The notes beneath the pieces are model-generated. The model was given only the letters and a program-made list of their open reading frames with translations. It did not search any database and had not been told where the DNA came from. A stretch of DNA of 22,505 nucleotides from a virus, in the IMG/VR virus record IMGVR_UViG_3300027973_000233, positions 1 through 22,505 of that record; one strand, 5' to 3'. Below, in pieces: positions 1 through 8,416 of this stretch; position 1 is the stretch's first letter; each line of letters opens with the position of its first letter. The position numbers and the translations under genes are program-made.

Positions 1-836
1 GTAAGATTGCCAAGTACGGCGCTCTCGAGTGCGCTCGAAATCCTCGATGGGCCAGCGTTGAGTGCCTGACCATATAAACTGGCGCCCAGCGTGCCTGGCT
101 GTACTAGACCGGCCTGCACTTGTTGTGGAGCGGCGACCTGTTGAGCTTGCATGGCTCGAGCACGCACATTGCGAGCCTCGACCTGTGCCGGCGTCTCGAT
201 GAGCGCAGCGCCCACGCGCTCGGCGCCTACGGTGCCAGGTGCGGCGACCTGAGCTGCGGCGAGTTGTTGAGCTTGCACAGATCCTGGAGACGCCATCTGC
301 TGCGCGTTCACGTCCATCGTGTTGATGTTGTTGAAGCCGGTATTCTCGCGGCCAAGCATCTGCGCATTGATGTTAGGGCCGGCGATCTGTTGAGCGGCGA
401 TGTCCTGCTGACTTGGTGGCACCGACAAGAAAGCATTCAGACGATTGAACGGCTGATTGTTGCTGGCCTGCAGAGTCTTTGCCTGCTCCATCTGAGCAAA
501 CAAATCGGGATTTGCTTTTTTAAATGCGGCCTGAGCAGCTTCCGACAAATTGGAAACATCTTGAATGTCGGCAGCGCGTTGGGCGGTGTTCAGCCCTTGT
601 TGAATGTTTTGAAATTGTTCAGATGAACGCTTGTATTGATCCAACAGACCGGCTTGGCCATCGACGCCAAACATTGCCTGCTCGGCCAGCTTGAGTTGGA
701 GCTGATTGTATTGCGGCTGGTACTGAGCCTCGGATGCATACAACTCTGGCGCCAGCGCGATCTGCGTGGCCAGCGTGTCCTGAGTTTCTTGAGCGTAGTT
801 ACGTTGCGGAGCTGCTTGAACAGTTGTAGATCCCAT
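1..836 (-). CDS. Internal virion / ejection protein, N-terminal 278 residues (cut by window edge)
   Basis: The minus strand is open from an ATG at 836 to the left edge with no stop, giving 278 residues with the C-terminus missing. The protein is very rich in Gln, Ala and Asn. Residues 1-130 look helical (many Q/A/E/L). From about 148 to 255 there is a repeat with a 5- to 6-residue period in which Ala stands three residues before a V, L, I or M (for example NAQQM, QAQQL, GAERV, EARNV, QAQQV, QAGLV). Proteins of this type and place, last in the virion operon after the nozzle and a gp13-like protein, are the T7 gp14/gp15-like ejection proteins that leave the capsid with the DNA. That role is inferred from position and composition, not from a catalytic motif. 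Only 4 nt separate it from the gene upstream. Confidence 0.7.
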   Translation of the reverse strand, partial: MGSTTVQAAPQRNYAQETQDTLATQIALAPELYASEAQYQPQYNQLQLKLAEQAMFGVDGQAGLLDQYKRSSEQFQNIQQGLNTAQRAADIQDVSNLSEAAQAAFKKANPDLFAQMEQAKTLQASNNQPFNRLNAFLSVPPSQQDIAAQQIAGPNINAQMLGRENTGFNNINTMDVNAQQMASPGSVQAQQLAAAQVAAPGTVGAERVGAALIETPAQVEARNVRARAMQAQQVAAPQQVQAGLVQPGTLGASLYGQALNAGPSRISSALESAVLGNL

Positions 837-840
837 GTTT

Positions 841-1269
841 TTATCCCTTTAAAGCTGCGAGTTGAATGTATTTTGGAGTGAGTTCGATGACCTTGTTGGG
901 ACGGAGCGCAACGACGCGCTCAACGGATCCAACCGGCCAGCGTTTGAACATTTCTAAGAAGAGTAAAGTAAGCCCGCCCTTGCGGGTGTTTACGACATCA
1001 AGGATCACCAGAATCTTGCCGAATGGATTGGTGCCGCGCCATTCCCATTTTGCCGTGATCTCCTCGGGATTACATTGGATCGCGGTGCCAAGTGCTACGA
1101 TCTCACCCTTATCTTTTACCAAGGCAAGAGTGTTCTGGCCGGCGTGGAATGCTAGATACTGACGGACGGACTCCCTTGGCCAGTTAATGAAGCAGCCGGC
1201 GTTGCCATTTTTGACAGCAAAGTCGGTGATATGCTCAAGCCAGTCGATCTTTTGAGCATCAGCATTCAT
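841..1269 (-). CDS. T7 gp13-like / GNAT-fold internal virion protein
   Basis: The protein has 142 residues. Its start codon shares one base with the stop of the nozzle gene (TAATG). The central and C-terminal part (about 48-125) alternates short beta strands with a helix: an ALVKDKGEIVALGTAI-like strand pair, a WEWRGTNPFG turn, a VILDVV strand, a helix over LLFLEMFKRW and a VERVVALRP strand. This is the order expected for an acetyltransferase-like (GNAT) fold. Small GNAT-like proteins lie between tail and ejection genes in many podoviruses, T7 gp13 being the classic case, and are thought to help assembly rather than act as enzymes. I cannot point to a clear acetyl-CoA-binding R/Q-x-x-G-x-G/A loop, so catalysis is doubtful. 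The assignment rests on fold pattern and neighbours. Confidence 0.5.
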   Translation of the reverse strand: MNADAQKIDWLEHITDFAVKNGNAGCFINWPRESVRQYLAFHAGQNTLALVKDKGEIVALGTAIQCNPEEITAKWEWRGTNPFGKILVILDVVNTRKGGLTLLFLEMFKRWPVGSVERVVALRPNKVIELTPKYIQLAALKG

Positions 1270-3077
1270 TACTGTTCAGATACCAGATCTCGGCCTGGCA
1301 CTGTTGCATTGACGCGCAGACCGCGGATCGTTGGCCGGCCATAGGTGCTCTCAAATTTGAGATCCAGACCAAAGCCACGTTTGGCGATTGGGAAGCGTTT
1401 TGTGTAATCTTGCGTGGATCCCGATGCGAACGTGAAAACTTCGGACGAGTTGTCTGGATTCTTGGCGATGGCCGTAATGACCAACGTATCGTTCGCATTG
1501 GACAGGATGTCCACCTCGCCGGAAGCAAATCGTTTTGCCGTGAATGTATTGTAAAAATACCGACGCGTCAGGATCTGGCCGGCGACCTGATACTGACGGA
1601 AATTATTCGTGATGTACGCAGGAATCTGAAACGGCAGCGTTGGCGTGCCGGTTAGGTTTTCTAGTTCGTCGTAATTTAGTTCTTCGCAGAGGAAGATGCC
1701 ATTCTCACGGTTGATGGCGTACATGCGCTTGGCCTCACCGTAAAGTGAGACGACAAAATTATCGACGTACATGCCGGTTGGGAACGTGTCGATAGATTCC
1801 CACGCCTTATTGAGCATTGAGTAGACCAGCACCGCATTATTGCGAGTGGAGCCATCAATTGGGACGGCCAGATAGTAGCGGTTGTTGAACATGCGCCCAA
1901 TTGAACCAGAGACCGCGGTGGCGTTGATTCTGGCGATGATGTCAGAGATAGGATCGGACAGTGGGGTCGTGTTACCGAGCAGCTTAAGATCAAGCGAAGG
2001 GTTAAGTAAATACACCCCATTGTCCGAAAGAAAAAAGATGTACTCGCCGGCATTCACTACGGTGCGCCGAGCCGAGCATCCAAATTCTGAGGTCAACGAC
2101 TGAATGAAAGAGTTGCCACCAGGGGCGGCGCCGGACGTGTAGCCATTAGGATCGATGTAGGCGTAGTAAATCGAGTTGCGCTCAAAGATAATGAATTTGT
2201 CTTCCTGCCACGGCTGGAATCCTACGATGGCGTCGTTGGATCCCAGGTTGATGACGAACTGAGCAAAGTCCACGTCCCAGGTGTTGTAGTCGAGGTAGTC
2301 TGAAGCGGCAATACGGTCACGCGCCGTTTTAACCACCAGACGATTCTTAAAATAGAGACCAAAGTCGCTGCACGGCATATTGGCCGTTGCGCCGGTAGTC
2401 ACGCCCTGGGGAACAACGCTCACCGTCGATACGCCATCCCAGACGAGCGGTGCCTTACCTTTCTTGCAGACAATCGTGCCTGTGGCCGGCGTGGCGGGCG
2501 TGCCGCCTACCGTGTAGTCGAACGTGTTGGCCGTGACATTGGAAATTACGAATGATCCATTGTAGTCGGTCTGCGTTGCGCCCGAGATGATGACCTCGTT
2601 GCCGTTACTAAAACCGTGCGCGGTGATCGTGACAGTGGCGGTGGTAGATACCCGCGTAATGCTGGTGACGGACACCGGATCGTTGCCCTGGCCGCGGAAG
2701 ATGTACATCACATTGTTGGCCTGCACAAGATCCACCTTGTCGGTCACTGCAATGGTGCGGCCGGTTGGGTAGTTGATCGCGCTGCCAACGGTCAGCGTGG
2801 CGGTGTTGTAAACGTAGATGGCGCTGGCCATTGCCATGACGATGTACTCGACGCCGGCGGCGGTTGAGTAGACGCCCGAGCCGTAGATCGGTAGCCCGGT
2901 AATATCTACGGTGGTCAGGCGCTTCTGGCCCTTGCGAGTAATGGCAATACCAAGGTCGAGCCGCATATTCTGCGAGAGCTGGACGTATCCAGGCTCAAGC
3001 TGGAGCGGATTCAATCGGCTCTGCATGCCGATGAAACCGTTCTCGGCTTCGACCATGTACTGGTTACTCAGTGCCAT
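1269..3077 (-). CDS. Tail nozzle / tubular protein (beta-propeller-like), 602 aa
   Basis: The start ATG follows the stop of the 47-aa gene by a single base. The sequence is beta-rich throughout, with propeller-like blades such as VEYIVMAMASAIYVYN, KFIIFERNSIYYAYID and GEYIFFLSDNGVYLLN, and a conserved-looking C-terminal barrel region. This resembles the nozzle or tubular tail proteins (T7 gp12 class) that close the short tail. Residues about 137-204 form a separate insert (HGFSNGNEVIISG followed by YNGSFVISNVTANTFDY) of the kind found as a mobile Ig-like or beta-sandwich module in many phage virion proteins. Length is normal for the class. Position between tail fibres and the gp13/ejection genes supports the call. 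An alternative is another tail hub or stabilisation protein with a propeller fold. Confidence 0.65.
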   Translation of the reverse strand: MALSNQYMVEAENGFIGMQSRLNPLQLEPGYVQLSQNMRLDLGIAITRKGQKRLTTVDITGLPIYGSGVYSTAAGVEYIVMAMASAIYVYNTATLTVGSAINYPTGRTIAVTDKVDLVQANNVMYIFRGQGNDPVSVTSITRVSTTATVTITAHGFSNGNEVIISGATQTDYNGSFVISNVTANTFDYTVGGTPATPATGTIVCKKGKAPLVWDGVSTVSVVPQGVTTGATANMPCSDFGLYFKNRLVVKTARDRIAASDYLDYNTWDVDFAQFVINLGSNDAIVGFQPWQEDKFIIFERNSIYYAYIDPNGYTSGAAPGGNSFIQSLTSEFGCSARRTVVNAGEYIFFLSDNGVYLLNPSLDLKLLGNTTPLSDPISDIIARINATAVSGSIGRMFNNRYYLAVPIDGSTRNNAVLVYSMLNKAWESIDTFPTGMYVDNFVVSLYGEAKRMYAINRENGIFLCEELNYDELENLTGTPTLPFQIPAYITNNFRQYQVAGQILTRRYFYNTFTAKRFASGEVDILSNANDTLVITAIAKNPDNSSEVFTFASGSTQDYTKRFPIAKRGFGLDLKFESTYGRPTIRGLRVNATVPGRDLVSEQ

Positions 3078-3078
3078 G

Positions 3079-3222
3079 TTATTCAGCTTTCTTCTCTTCC
3101 TTGGGCTTCAAGGCTTCGACGAGCACTTCCGCGCTTTTGCGGATGATGTCGTGTTGCTCAGCCGTTAACGGCGCGAGTCGTGCAGCATTATAGATATTAT
3201 TGAGGGCTTGTTCGGTATTCAT
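3079..3222 (-). CDS. Small conserved-type phage protein, 47 aa
   Basis: This short ORF starts with ATG at 3222 and stops with TAA one base before the nozzle ATG, so the two are very probably translated together. The product is helical and charged: an N-terminal helix (TEQALNNIYNAARLAPL), a turn, a second helix (AEQHDIIRKSAEVLVEAL) and a KPKEEKKAE tail. The two-helix form with a TAEQHDII-type second helix resembles small uncharacterised proteins found beside tail genes in podoviruses. No enzymatic motif is present. It could be a chaperone or assembly partner of the neighbouring fibre or nozzle, which is inference only. No Shine-Dalgarno sequence is seen before it. Confidence 0.7.
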   Translation of the reverse strand: MNTEQALNNIYNAARLAPLTAEQHDIIRKSAEVLVEALKPKEEKKAE

Positions 3223-3282
3223 GTGTTTTAGTTGGATTTGAGTGCGGCGACACGTTGACGAAACGACTGAAGTTCAGCAAGA

Positions 3283-4542
3283 TTATTGGTTATTTATTGC
3301 TGAGACGCTAAGACTATCGCCATTTCGCGTTGCACCAGCAATAGCTTGAACGTAATATGGAGATGAGCCACCAGTTGAGAGTTGAATCTGCGTTGCTGAC
3401 GGAGAACTCGTCGTGAAAATAGAACCAAGTTGCGAGACAATGGTGATACCAACGGAAATGTCCCACAACACTAACGCCTGACCACCTACCGAGGCATCTC
3501 GTACCCATAGCAGTCCAGAAACGCCTTCTGCTGAATTGGTGACGATGGTTTGCGTAGAAGAATTAACGGTTACCGTTTTAACTAGCTTTTGCGTTCCATT
3601 ATCAACGTGCAATTTTGCCGTAGGACTCGTCGTCCCAATGCCGACGTTGCCGGAGGTATCTACCGTAACGCGAACCGTGTTATTTGTGACAAGTCGGAAA
3701 GCATGATTGGATTCAGTTCCAACCCAGCCAGCCGTATCACCGGCAGTAAGCGATTGAAGTTTGGTGATGATGCTTCCGTCAACAGCTCTGACATACGGAT
3801 TATTACCAGCATTGCTTGTGCTGATGTTGCCCGTCACAGCGAGTCCGGTGGAGGAGATGCTGGCAATCGTAGTGCCTCCGCGCATTAACTCTAAATTGTG
3901 AGCCGTAGTAGTGCCAAAGCGAATCAGACCTGATCCATCATAGATGAGCGAGCCAGCAACCGCGCCATCAGAACGATCAAACACAAGCAATGTTGTTGTG
4001 GCTGTATCATATGCGTGAAGGTATCCAACTGTTTGACCAGAAGAAGCACCGCCAACACCAAACTGAGCACCAGTAGAAATGTTAGATGAAATCTTTCCAC
4101 TCGCGCTCAACGTCGTAAACGCGCCTGTGCTAGCCGTTGTGGCTCCCACGGTGCCGTTGATGTTGATCGAGGCCGTGCCAGTCAGGTTGGTCACCGTGCC
4201 GCTTGTAGGCGTGCCCAGCGCACCATTAAACAGCACCGGAGCACCCGCGCTGCCAGTATTAACCGCCAAAGCCGTAGCGATGCCCGTGCCGAGACCCGAG
4301 ACGCCCGTGGAAATTGGAATGCCAGTCGCATTTGAAAACAACTGCGTGAGCGTCGATTTGCGCAGTGCGGTGTCCGCGGCGCTGTGCAGCAGGATCGTGT
4401 CCGCGGCGAGCGGTACAGTCTTCGCGGTCTGATCGGTGATGGCGCCAGGCAGCAAGATTGCTGAGTCGGCCAGTGCGTTGAGATTAGCCGCCGTTACCTG
4501 ATCGCCCGTAATGTAGGTTGTTCCTTTTTGAATTTGTGCCAT
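3283..4542 (-). CDS. Tail fibre-like protein with GIGTTSP motif, 419 aa
   Basis: A Gly/Ser/Thr-rich low-complexity protein. The N-terminus (IQKGTTYITGDQVTAANLNALAD, about 4-26) is typical of phage fibre and appendage proteins that attach to the virion. The middle contains a GTPTSGTVTNLTGTA stretch (about 110-124) and TTASTGAFTTLSASG (135-149), both common in fibre shafts. Residues 298-313 read GNVGIGTTSPTAKLHV, the motif that joins shafts to C-terminal domains in many fibres and autotransporter-like proteins. The last 100 residues (VKTVTVNSSTQTIVTN onward) are a distinct beta-rich tip. No intramolecular chaperone (SGNH or endosialidase-type peptidase) motif is seen. It lies 11 nt downstream of the larger fibre gene. 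Likely role: host receptor binding. Confidence 0.75.
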   Translation of the reverse strand: MAQIQKGTTYITGDQVTAANLNALADSAILLPGAITDQTAKTVPLAADTILLHSAADTALRKSTLTQLFSNATGIPISTGVSGLGTGIATALAVNTGSAGAPVLFNGALGTPTSGTVTNLTGTASININGTVGATTASTGAFTTLSASGKISSNISTGAQFGVGGASSGQTVGYLHAYDTATTTLLVFDRSDGAVAGSLIYDGSGLIRFGTTTAHNLELMRGGTTIASISSTGLAVTGNISTSNAGNNPYVRAVDGSIITKLQSLTAGDTAGWVGTESNHAFRLVTNNTVRVTVDTSGNVGIGTTSPTAKLHVDNGTQKLVKTVTVNSSTQTIVTNSAEGVSGLLWVRDASVGGQALVLWDISVGITIVSQLGSIFTTSSPSATQIQLSTGGSSPYYVQAIAGATRNGDSLSVSAINNQ

Positions 4543-4553
4543 GTGAGTGGTGG

Positions 4554-6851
4554 TTATGGGAGTGACCCAAATTGATAAGTCGTGTTGTTGATTCTAATAA
4601 ATGCCCCCGCAGACGTTGACCAAACGTCCCCGTTGACGGGTGATGTAGGCGCTACTCCCGGAATAATACGCAGACTAGACACGGTTGTTGTCGAACCTAA
4701 AATGTTTAGATTGGTACTTGCCGAGGTAGCGATACCAACGCCGGCCAAGGTCAGGGTGGGACTGGTGAGCGTCTTGTTCGTCAACGTGTCCGTCGTGGCC
4801 TTACCAACAAGCGTGTCTGTCGCGTCAGGCAACGAGAGCGTGCGGTCAACGGTCTGCGTGCTCGACAACATCGTGCGCGTATTCGTCGTGCCGCCACTAG
4901 CATTAAACATGAGCCGCTTGGTGCCATCAACCGAGTCCTGTACGTTGACGTAGCCTGACGCGCCCTTAGCTGCTAAATGCAGACCGACGCTGGCATCTGT
5001 TCCGGTTGCCGTAATGTGAACAGCATTTCCAGTCGCTGAGTTCTCAATGGTAACTTGATTAACCGCTGACGCAATAGAAGCTAGTTTGAGCGTAGCGTTA
5101 GCACTCGCATCGTTGATTTGAGCGATGACTGGGGTGGTGATTGTGGGCGATCCTGACAGCACCACATTAGTGGTTCCGGTCGATGTCGTCACGCCGGTGC
5201 CGCCGTTGACTACGGGTAGTGCCGTGCCGCTGTAGGTAATCGCCAGCGTGCCGGCGCCTGTAATTGGACTACCAGAAATTGACAAAACGCTTGGCACCGT
5301 TGCGGCCACGCTGGTGACCGTGCCGCCAGACGAGGGAGAACTATTTGTAACCGTAAAGCTAGGATAGGTGCCGCTGACAGATATACCCGTGCCGGCAGCA
5401 ATGGCTACCGTCTGATCTGGTGCGCTGTTGGTAATGGTGAGCGTGCCACTTGATGTGATAGGGCTGCCGGAAATTGTTATTCCAGTTCCGGCGGTGGCCG
5501 CGACACTTGTAACCGTTCCCGTGAACGCATCGTTCGATGTAACCGTAAAACTTGGATAGGTGCCCGTAATAGCCGTGGTTCCGGCTCCAGTAAGAGAAAC
5601 TGTTTGGTCGGGCGCCGTATTGGTAATGGTGAGCGTGCCGCTGGTAGTAATAGGACTACCCGACACACTAATTCCCGTGCCAGCGGTAGCCGCAACAGAT
5701 GTCACCGTCCCGCCAGCATCAGCGACAAAGCTAACATTCGTGCCGTCGCTCTGTAGATTCTTGCCACTTGCGCCGGCCTGGCTTGGCAGCAAGGCATTGA
5801 GCGCCGCCTGTGCCGTAATCTGACCTGTGCCGCCCTTTGCAATTGGAACCGTGTCCGACAGTGTAGATCCTGCGGCGGTGACGGTAATCGCTGCGGAGCC
5901 GTCAAAATTTACGCCGTTGATGGCGCGTGCAGTCTGAAGAATGGTCGCACTCCCAGCGTTGCCCGTAATGGTCGTCTGGTCGCCAGTGTTAGTGCCTGAT
6001 AGATTCGTGCCGGTTACCGTGCCGGTTGCAGCAACGGATGACGGGGTGATGGCGCCGAGCGTCAGGCTGATGGCTGGCGTCGTGGTCGAGGTCGCGACGG
6101 ATCCGCTCACGCCATTGACAGTGGTCACCGAGACGCTGGTCACAGATCCCACGCCGGCCGCAGCCCATGACGTGGTCGATCCGTTGGTTTGAAGTACCTT
6201 GCCAGAATTGCCAGCCTGGCTTGGCAAAATATCGTTCGCATCAGGCGCGACCCATGTAGCGTCTGCGCGAAGAAATTTTTTGGCTGCGGCAGATCCCGAC
6301 GTTGGCGCCGGCACCAGACCATGCGTGCCACCGGATCCAGAGTCGCCCACCATGTCTGGCAGCATGCCATTGAGCGTGGCCATGTCCAAGTCACTTGGGG
6401 CGCCGGTGCCACTTGAGCGACCCTTGACCGTTGGGCCGGTCATGTTGGCCAGCTTTGCATTCGTGACCACGCCAGGTTGGATCGTGGTCGTGATCGACGA
6501 CGTGCCAGATCCAGCAACGTCAGATGACAGCGTGATCGTCTGGTCGCCGGTATTTGTACCGCTCAGATTAGATCCGCTGATGGCGCCGACAGCCGTGACG
6601 GCATCTGGCGTGATTGAACCGAGCGCCAGGGTGATGGATCCAGACGACGTAATCGGGCTGTTGGTTACAGCGATTCCATCCGTGCCAGTAATGCCAACGG
6701 ATGTGACAGTGCCGCCGCCAGCAGCCGCAAAAATCTGAGCAACCGTGGCCCTCTTGTTGGTCGAGGTGTTACCGTCCACCATGACGGTGTAGTCCGTGGT
6801 GTTTACGGTTGTGGCTACTGGTAGCTGAGAGATTTTTTTATCAACACTCAT
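4554..6851 (-). CDS. Large repetitive tail fibre / appendage protein, 765 aa
   Basis: A very Gly/Ser/Thr/Val-rich protein. The N-terminal 45 residues (DKKISQLPVATTVNTTDYTV, then an AQIFAAAGG linker) are the usual virion-anchoring start of environmental phage fibres. A unit beginning (G/S)(T/S)VTSV recurs at about residues 47, 236, 381, 445 and 510, and the last three are close copies (SGSPIT.SGTLTIT, then TYPSFTVT in two of them). SGTNTGDQT occurs at 97 and 286, LPSQAG.SGK at 209 and 355, and GGTG motifs at 340 and 550. Near 681-705 there is a TLTNKTLTSPTL element, and the end is a small beta domain (NGDVWSTSAGAFIRINNTTYQF). The ATG lies in an ATGA overlap with the 38-aa gene upstream. Likely role: a receptor-binding fibre shaft. 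Repeats at DNA level make it prone to recombination. Confidence 0.8.
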   Translation of the reverse strand: MSVDKKISQLPVATTVNTTDYTVMVDGNTSTNKRATVAQIFAAAGGGTVTSVGITGTDGIAVTNSPITSSGSITLALGSITPDAVTAVGAISGSNLSGTNTGDQTITLSSDVAGSGTSSITTTIQPGVVTNAKLANMTGPTVKGRSSGTGAPSDLDMATLNGMLPDMVGDSGSGGTHGLVPAPTSGSAAAKKFLRADATWVAPDANDILPSQAGNSGKVLQTNGSTTSWAAAGVGSVTSVSVTTVNGVSGSVATSTTTPAISLTLGAITPSSVAATGTVTGTNLSGTNTGDQTTITGNAGSATILQTARAINGVNFDGSAAITVTAAGSTLSDTVPIAKGGTGQITAQAALNALLPSQAGASGKNLQSDGTNVSFVADAGGTVTSVAATAGTGISVSGSPITTSGTLTITNTAPDQTVSLTGAGTTAITGTYPSFTVTSNDAFTGTVTSVAATAGTGITISGSPITSSGTLTITNSAPDQTVAIAAGTGISVSGTYPSFTVTNSSPSSGGTVTSVAATVPSVLSISGSPITGAGTLAITYSGTALPVVNGGTGVTTSTGTTNVVLSGSPTITTPVIAQINDASANATLKLASIASAVNQVTIENSATGNAVHITATGTDASVGLHLAAKGASGYVNVQDSVDGTKRLMFNASGGTTNTRTMLSSTQTVDRTLSLPDATDTLVGKATTDTLTNKTLTSPTLTLAGVGIATSASTNLNILGSTTTVSSLRIIPGVAPTSPVNGDVWSTSAGAFIRINNTTYQFGSLP

Positions 6852-6964
6852 TCAACGATGATTCGCCCGCCATCCTCCAACAAGATTTGCCTGTTGGACT
6901 CCTCGAGATTGAGGTAGGCCAACAGTTGGTGAACTTTGCGCAGCCGATTTAACAGCGCACGCAT
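6848..6964 (-). CDS. Small helical protein, 38 aa, coupled to the fibre gene
   Basis: A short ORF read directly from the sequence. ATG at 6964 lies 3 nt after the stop of the 101-aa gene, and its TGA overlaps the fibre ATG (ATGA), the stop-start arrangement used all over this genome. The product begins with a basic amphipathic helix (ALLNRLRKVHQLLAYLNL), followed by an acidic piece (LEDGGRIIVE). An amphipathic helix of this size could form a coiled coil. A purine-rich GGAGG stretch lies inside its 3' end, about 20 nt before the fibre start, too far for a classic ribosome site. Function is unknown. It could be a fibre adaptor or just a translation-coupling leader peptide. Confidence 0.6.
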   Translation of the reverse strand: MRALLNRLRKVHQLLAYLNLEESNRQILLEDGGRIIVE

Positions 6965-6967
6965 CGA

Positions 6968-7273
6968 TTAGTCCGTAAACGGAGAAGCGACAACGCGAGC
7001 GGCGCCGCTGTTCTGAATGAATTTAGCAGCCTGAGCGGTCTGACGACTCCAGAACTCACGATAGCCGGCCGCAAGCGAGTGACCGTTGGTCGAGCTTGGG
7101 GTGCTGGCATCAAACGTGACGTAGACGCTCGCGGTCTTAACCTCGACCAAGACGTAGTGCGTCTGGAGATCGAAGGCGCTGAGTTGTACTGCGCTGGTGG
7201 ATACGGCAATTTCTTGCAGGGTTTTGCCAACGTGTGGTTTCGGATAAAGATTAACAGCTTTTGTGAGTTGCAT
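6968..7273 (-). CDS. Small beta-rich virion protein, 101 aa (unknown)
   Basis: The gene starts 7 nt after the adaptor stop. Residues 1-25 (MQLTKAVNLYPKPHVGKTLQEI) are followed by beta strands (FDLQTHYVLVEVKTASVYVTFDAS) and by an AAGYREFWSRQTAQAAKFIQNSG segment near the C-terminus. The pattern of a Thr-phe-Asp-x-S/T-x-P loop followed by a conserved hydrophobic C-terminal strand fits a small beta-sandwich domain, as found in phage decoration or tail-collar proteins. I do not recognise a specific family. Its place between the head-tail adaptor and fibre genes suggests a structural role at the tail or as an anchor for the fibres. This is inference from context. Confidence 0.6.
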   Translation of the reverse strand: MQLTKAVNLYPKPHVGKTLQEIAVSTSAVQLSAFDLQTHYVLVEVKTASVYVTFDASTPSSTNGHSLAAGYREFWSRQTAQAAKFIQNSGAARVVASPFTD

Positions 7274-7280
7274 GGTGGTA

Positions 7281-8051
7281 TTAGTAATTGAAGAAATTCA
7301 TTCTGCGAACTTGGCCTTCGCTGAGTAGAATGCGTTCTACTTCTTTTTGACGAGACTGTTCAGCGTCATTCTCAGCCATCTGAGCCTGATCATATTGGCC
7401 TTCAGCTCGCAGGTAATCAGACAGTGCAGCGCGTGCCACATAGTCACCAAGAAAATATGGAATCTCGACCTTCTGCCAGTTCGACGCATTGCTCGACGGC
7501 GATTGATTAGCCGACGTTGCGACAATGCAGTTGTAGAGATTGCCTTTTGGCTGCTTGCCGGCGCCGGGAGTAAACGATCCGGTGTTGGTGCTGGGATCAA
7601 AGTAAGCCTGGGCGCCAACAGAGTAGGCCACAGTTGAACTCCACGCATCGCCGTACAACTCTGGGTTACCGATACGGTACTCAATCCAGACCGGACTCAC
7701 GTTCTCCATCAAATTGATGAAGCTGTTAGTGCCGTCCTCGTACAAAAAATACTTAACGAGATGCGCTCGAGTGGTGAGCCGCGGATCTGCGTTGTAGACA
7801 TTCAAAACCTCACCAACGTCATCGCCCAGAGTTACCGTGCGGATGCCCTCGGCATCAGTAGTAACCGGATCGCCTGGCGTTGTGGTCACGCGAATGAGAT
7901 CTGGCCAGACGTCGCTCTTCCAGACGCCGTCCAAACGGCCATTTGCAAAGTCACGAAATTGTGCGAACATCTGCGCGGTGATGCTCGAGCGGTCAAGACC
8001 CGCAAGCTGAAGATAGCGATAGAAAACAGTGCTGAGATCTATTGTGCGCAT
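7281..8051 (-). CDS. Head-tail adaptor (head completion) protein with inserted carbohydrate-binding-like module, 256 aa
   Basis: The N-terminus (about 1-60, STVFYRYLQLAGLDRSS then AQFRDFANGRLDGVWK) and the C-terminal helix (YVARAALSDYLRAEGQYDQAQMAENDAEQSRQKEV) are typical of the helical adaptor proteins that bind the portal ring in podoviruses. Between them, about residues 137-202, there is a domain with an AYSVGAQAYF strand and a YNCIVATSANQSPSSNASNWQKV stretch. This pattern, Tyr-x-Cys followed by a P-x-S/N-x-x-x-W-x-x-V ending, is that of small CBM5/12-like (chitin-binding-type) modules. The core is therefore an adaptor with a surface module inserted. The gene overlaps the end of the 125-aa gene by 13 nt. 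Confidence 0.6.
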   Translation of the reverse strand: MRTIDLSTVFYRYLQLAGLDRSSITAQMFAQFRDFANGRLDGVWKSDVWPDLIRVTTTPGDPVTTDAEGIRTVTLGDDVGEVLNVYNADPRLTTRAHLVKYFLYEDGTNSFINLMENVSPVWIEYRIGNPELYGDAWSSTVAYSVGAQAYFDPSTNTGSFTPGAGKQPKGNLYNCIVATSANQSPSSNASNWQKVEIPYFLGDYVARAALSDYLRAEGQYDQAQMAENDAEQSRQKEVERILLSEGQVRRMNFFNY

Positions 8052-8416
8052 GAAATGCTTCTTCCAAATTGATCGAGGATGCCAATCTTGCTGCCGTCGC
8101 TAGTAGATTTACCGTAGCCAACCTGCAGCTTGGTAGCACCGCCCTTTGTTTCCAGACCAGGGTTATCCCTTAAAAATTCTTTAATGAATGCATCGTTCTT
8201 CCAGCAATCGTAGCCAAGTTTTTGGCCCCAAAAGTGAAAAGAGGAGGCAGGAATCCGAGCGCGTAGACGGCCTAAACCATCTACGCCTCGGTGATAATTC
8301 TGGTTAATGGCCGAGGCTTTTTTGGCCTCGATCATTCCCAAAACCTTTTCCTTGTGCCAGCCCCGACGAAACTCGTCCAGCAGTGGCTTATAGAGATCGT
8401 CGGGGACAGCAACCAT
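8039..8416 (-). CDS. Uncharacterised head-region protein, 125 aa
   Basis: Starts 2 nt after the capsid stop with ATG at 8416. The N-terminal half is basic and helical (LYKPLLDEFRRGWHKEKVLGMIEAKK). The middle contains NYHRGVDGLGRLRARIP and SSFHFWGQKLGYDCWKNDAFIKEFLRDNP, and the C-terminus is Gly-rich. The HRGVDGLGRLRARIP and W-G-Q-K-x-G-x-D-C-W pieces look like a conserved core. I associate this pattern with small genes placed next to DUF5309 capsid genes in environmental phages, but I know of no function. A head completion or stabilisation role is inferred from position only. Confidence 0.6.
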   Translation of the reverse strand: MVAVPDDLYKPLLDEFRRGWHKEKVLGMIEAKKASAINQNYHRGVDGLGRLRARIPASSFHFWGQKLGYDCWKNDAFIKEFLRDNPGLETKGGATKLQVGYGKSTSDGSKIGILDQFGRSISCAQ

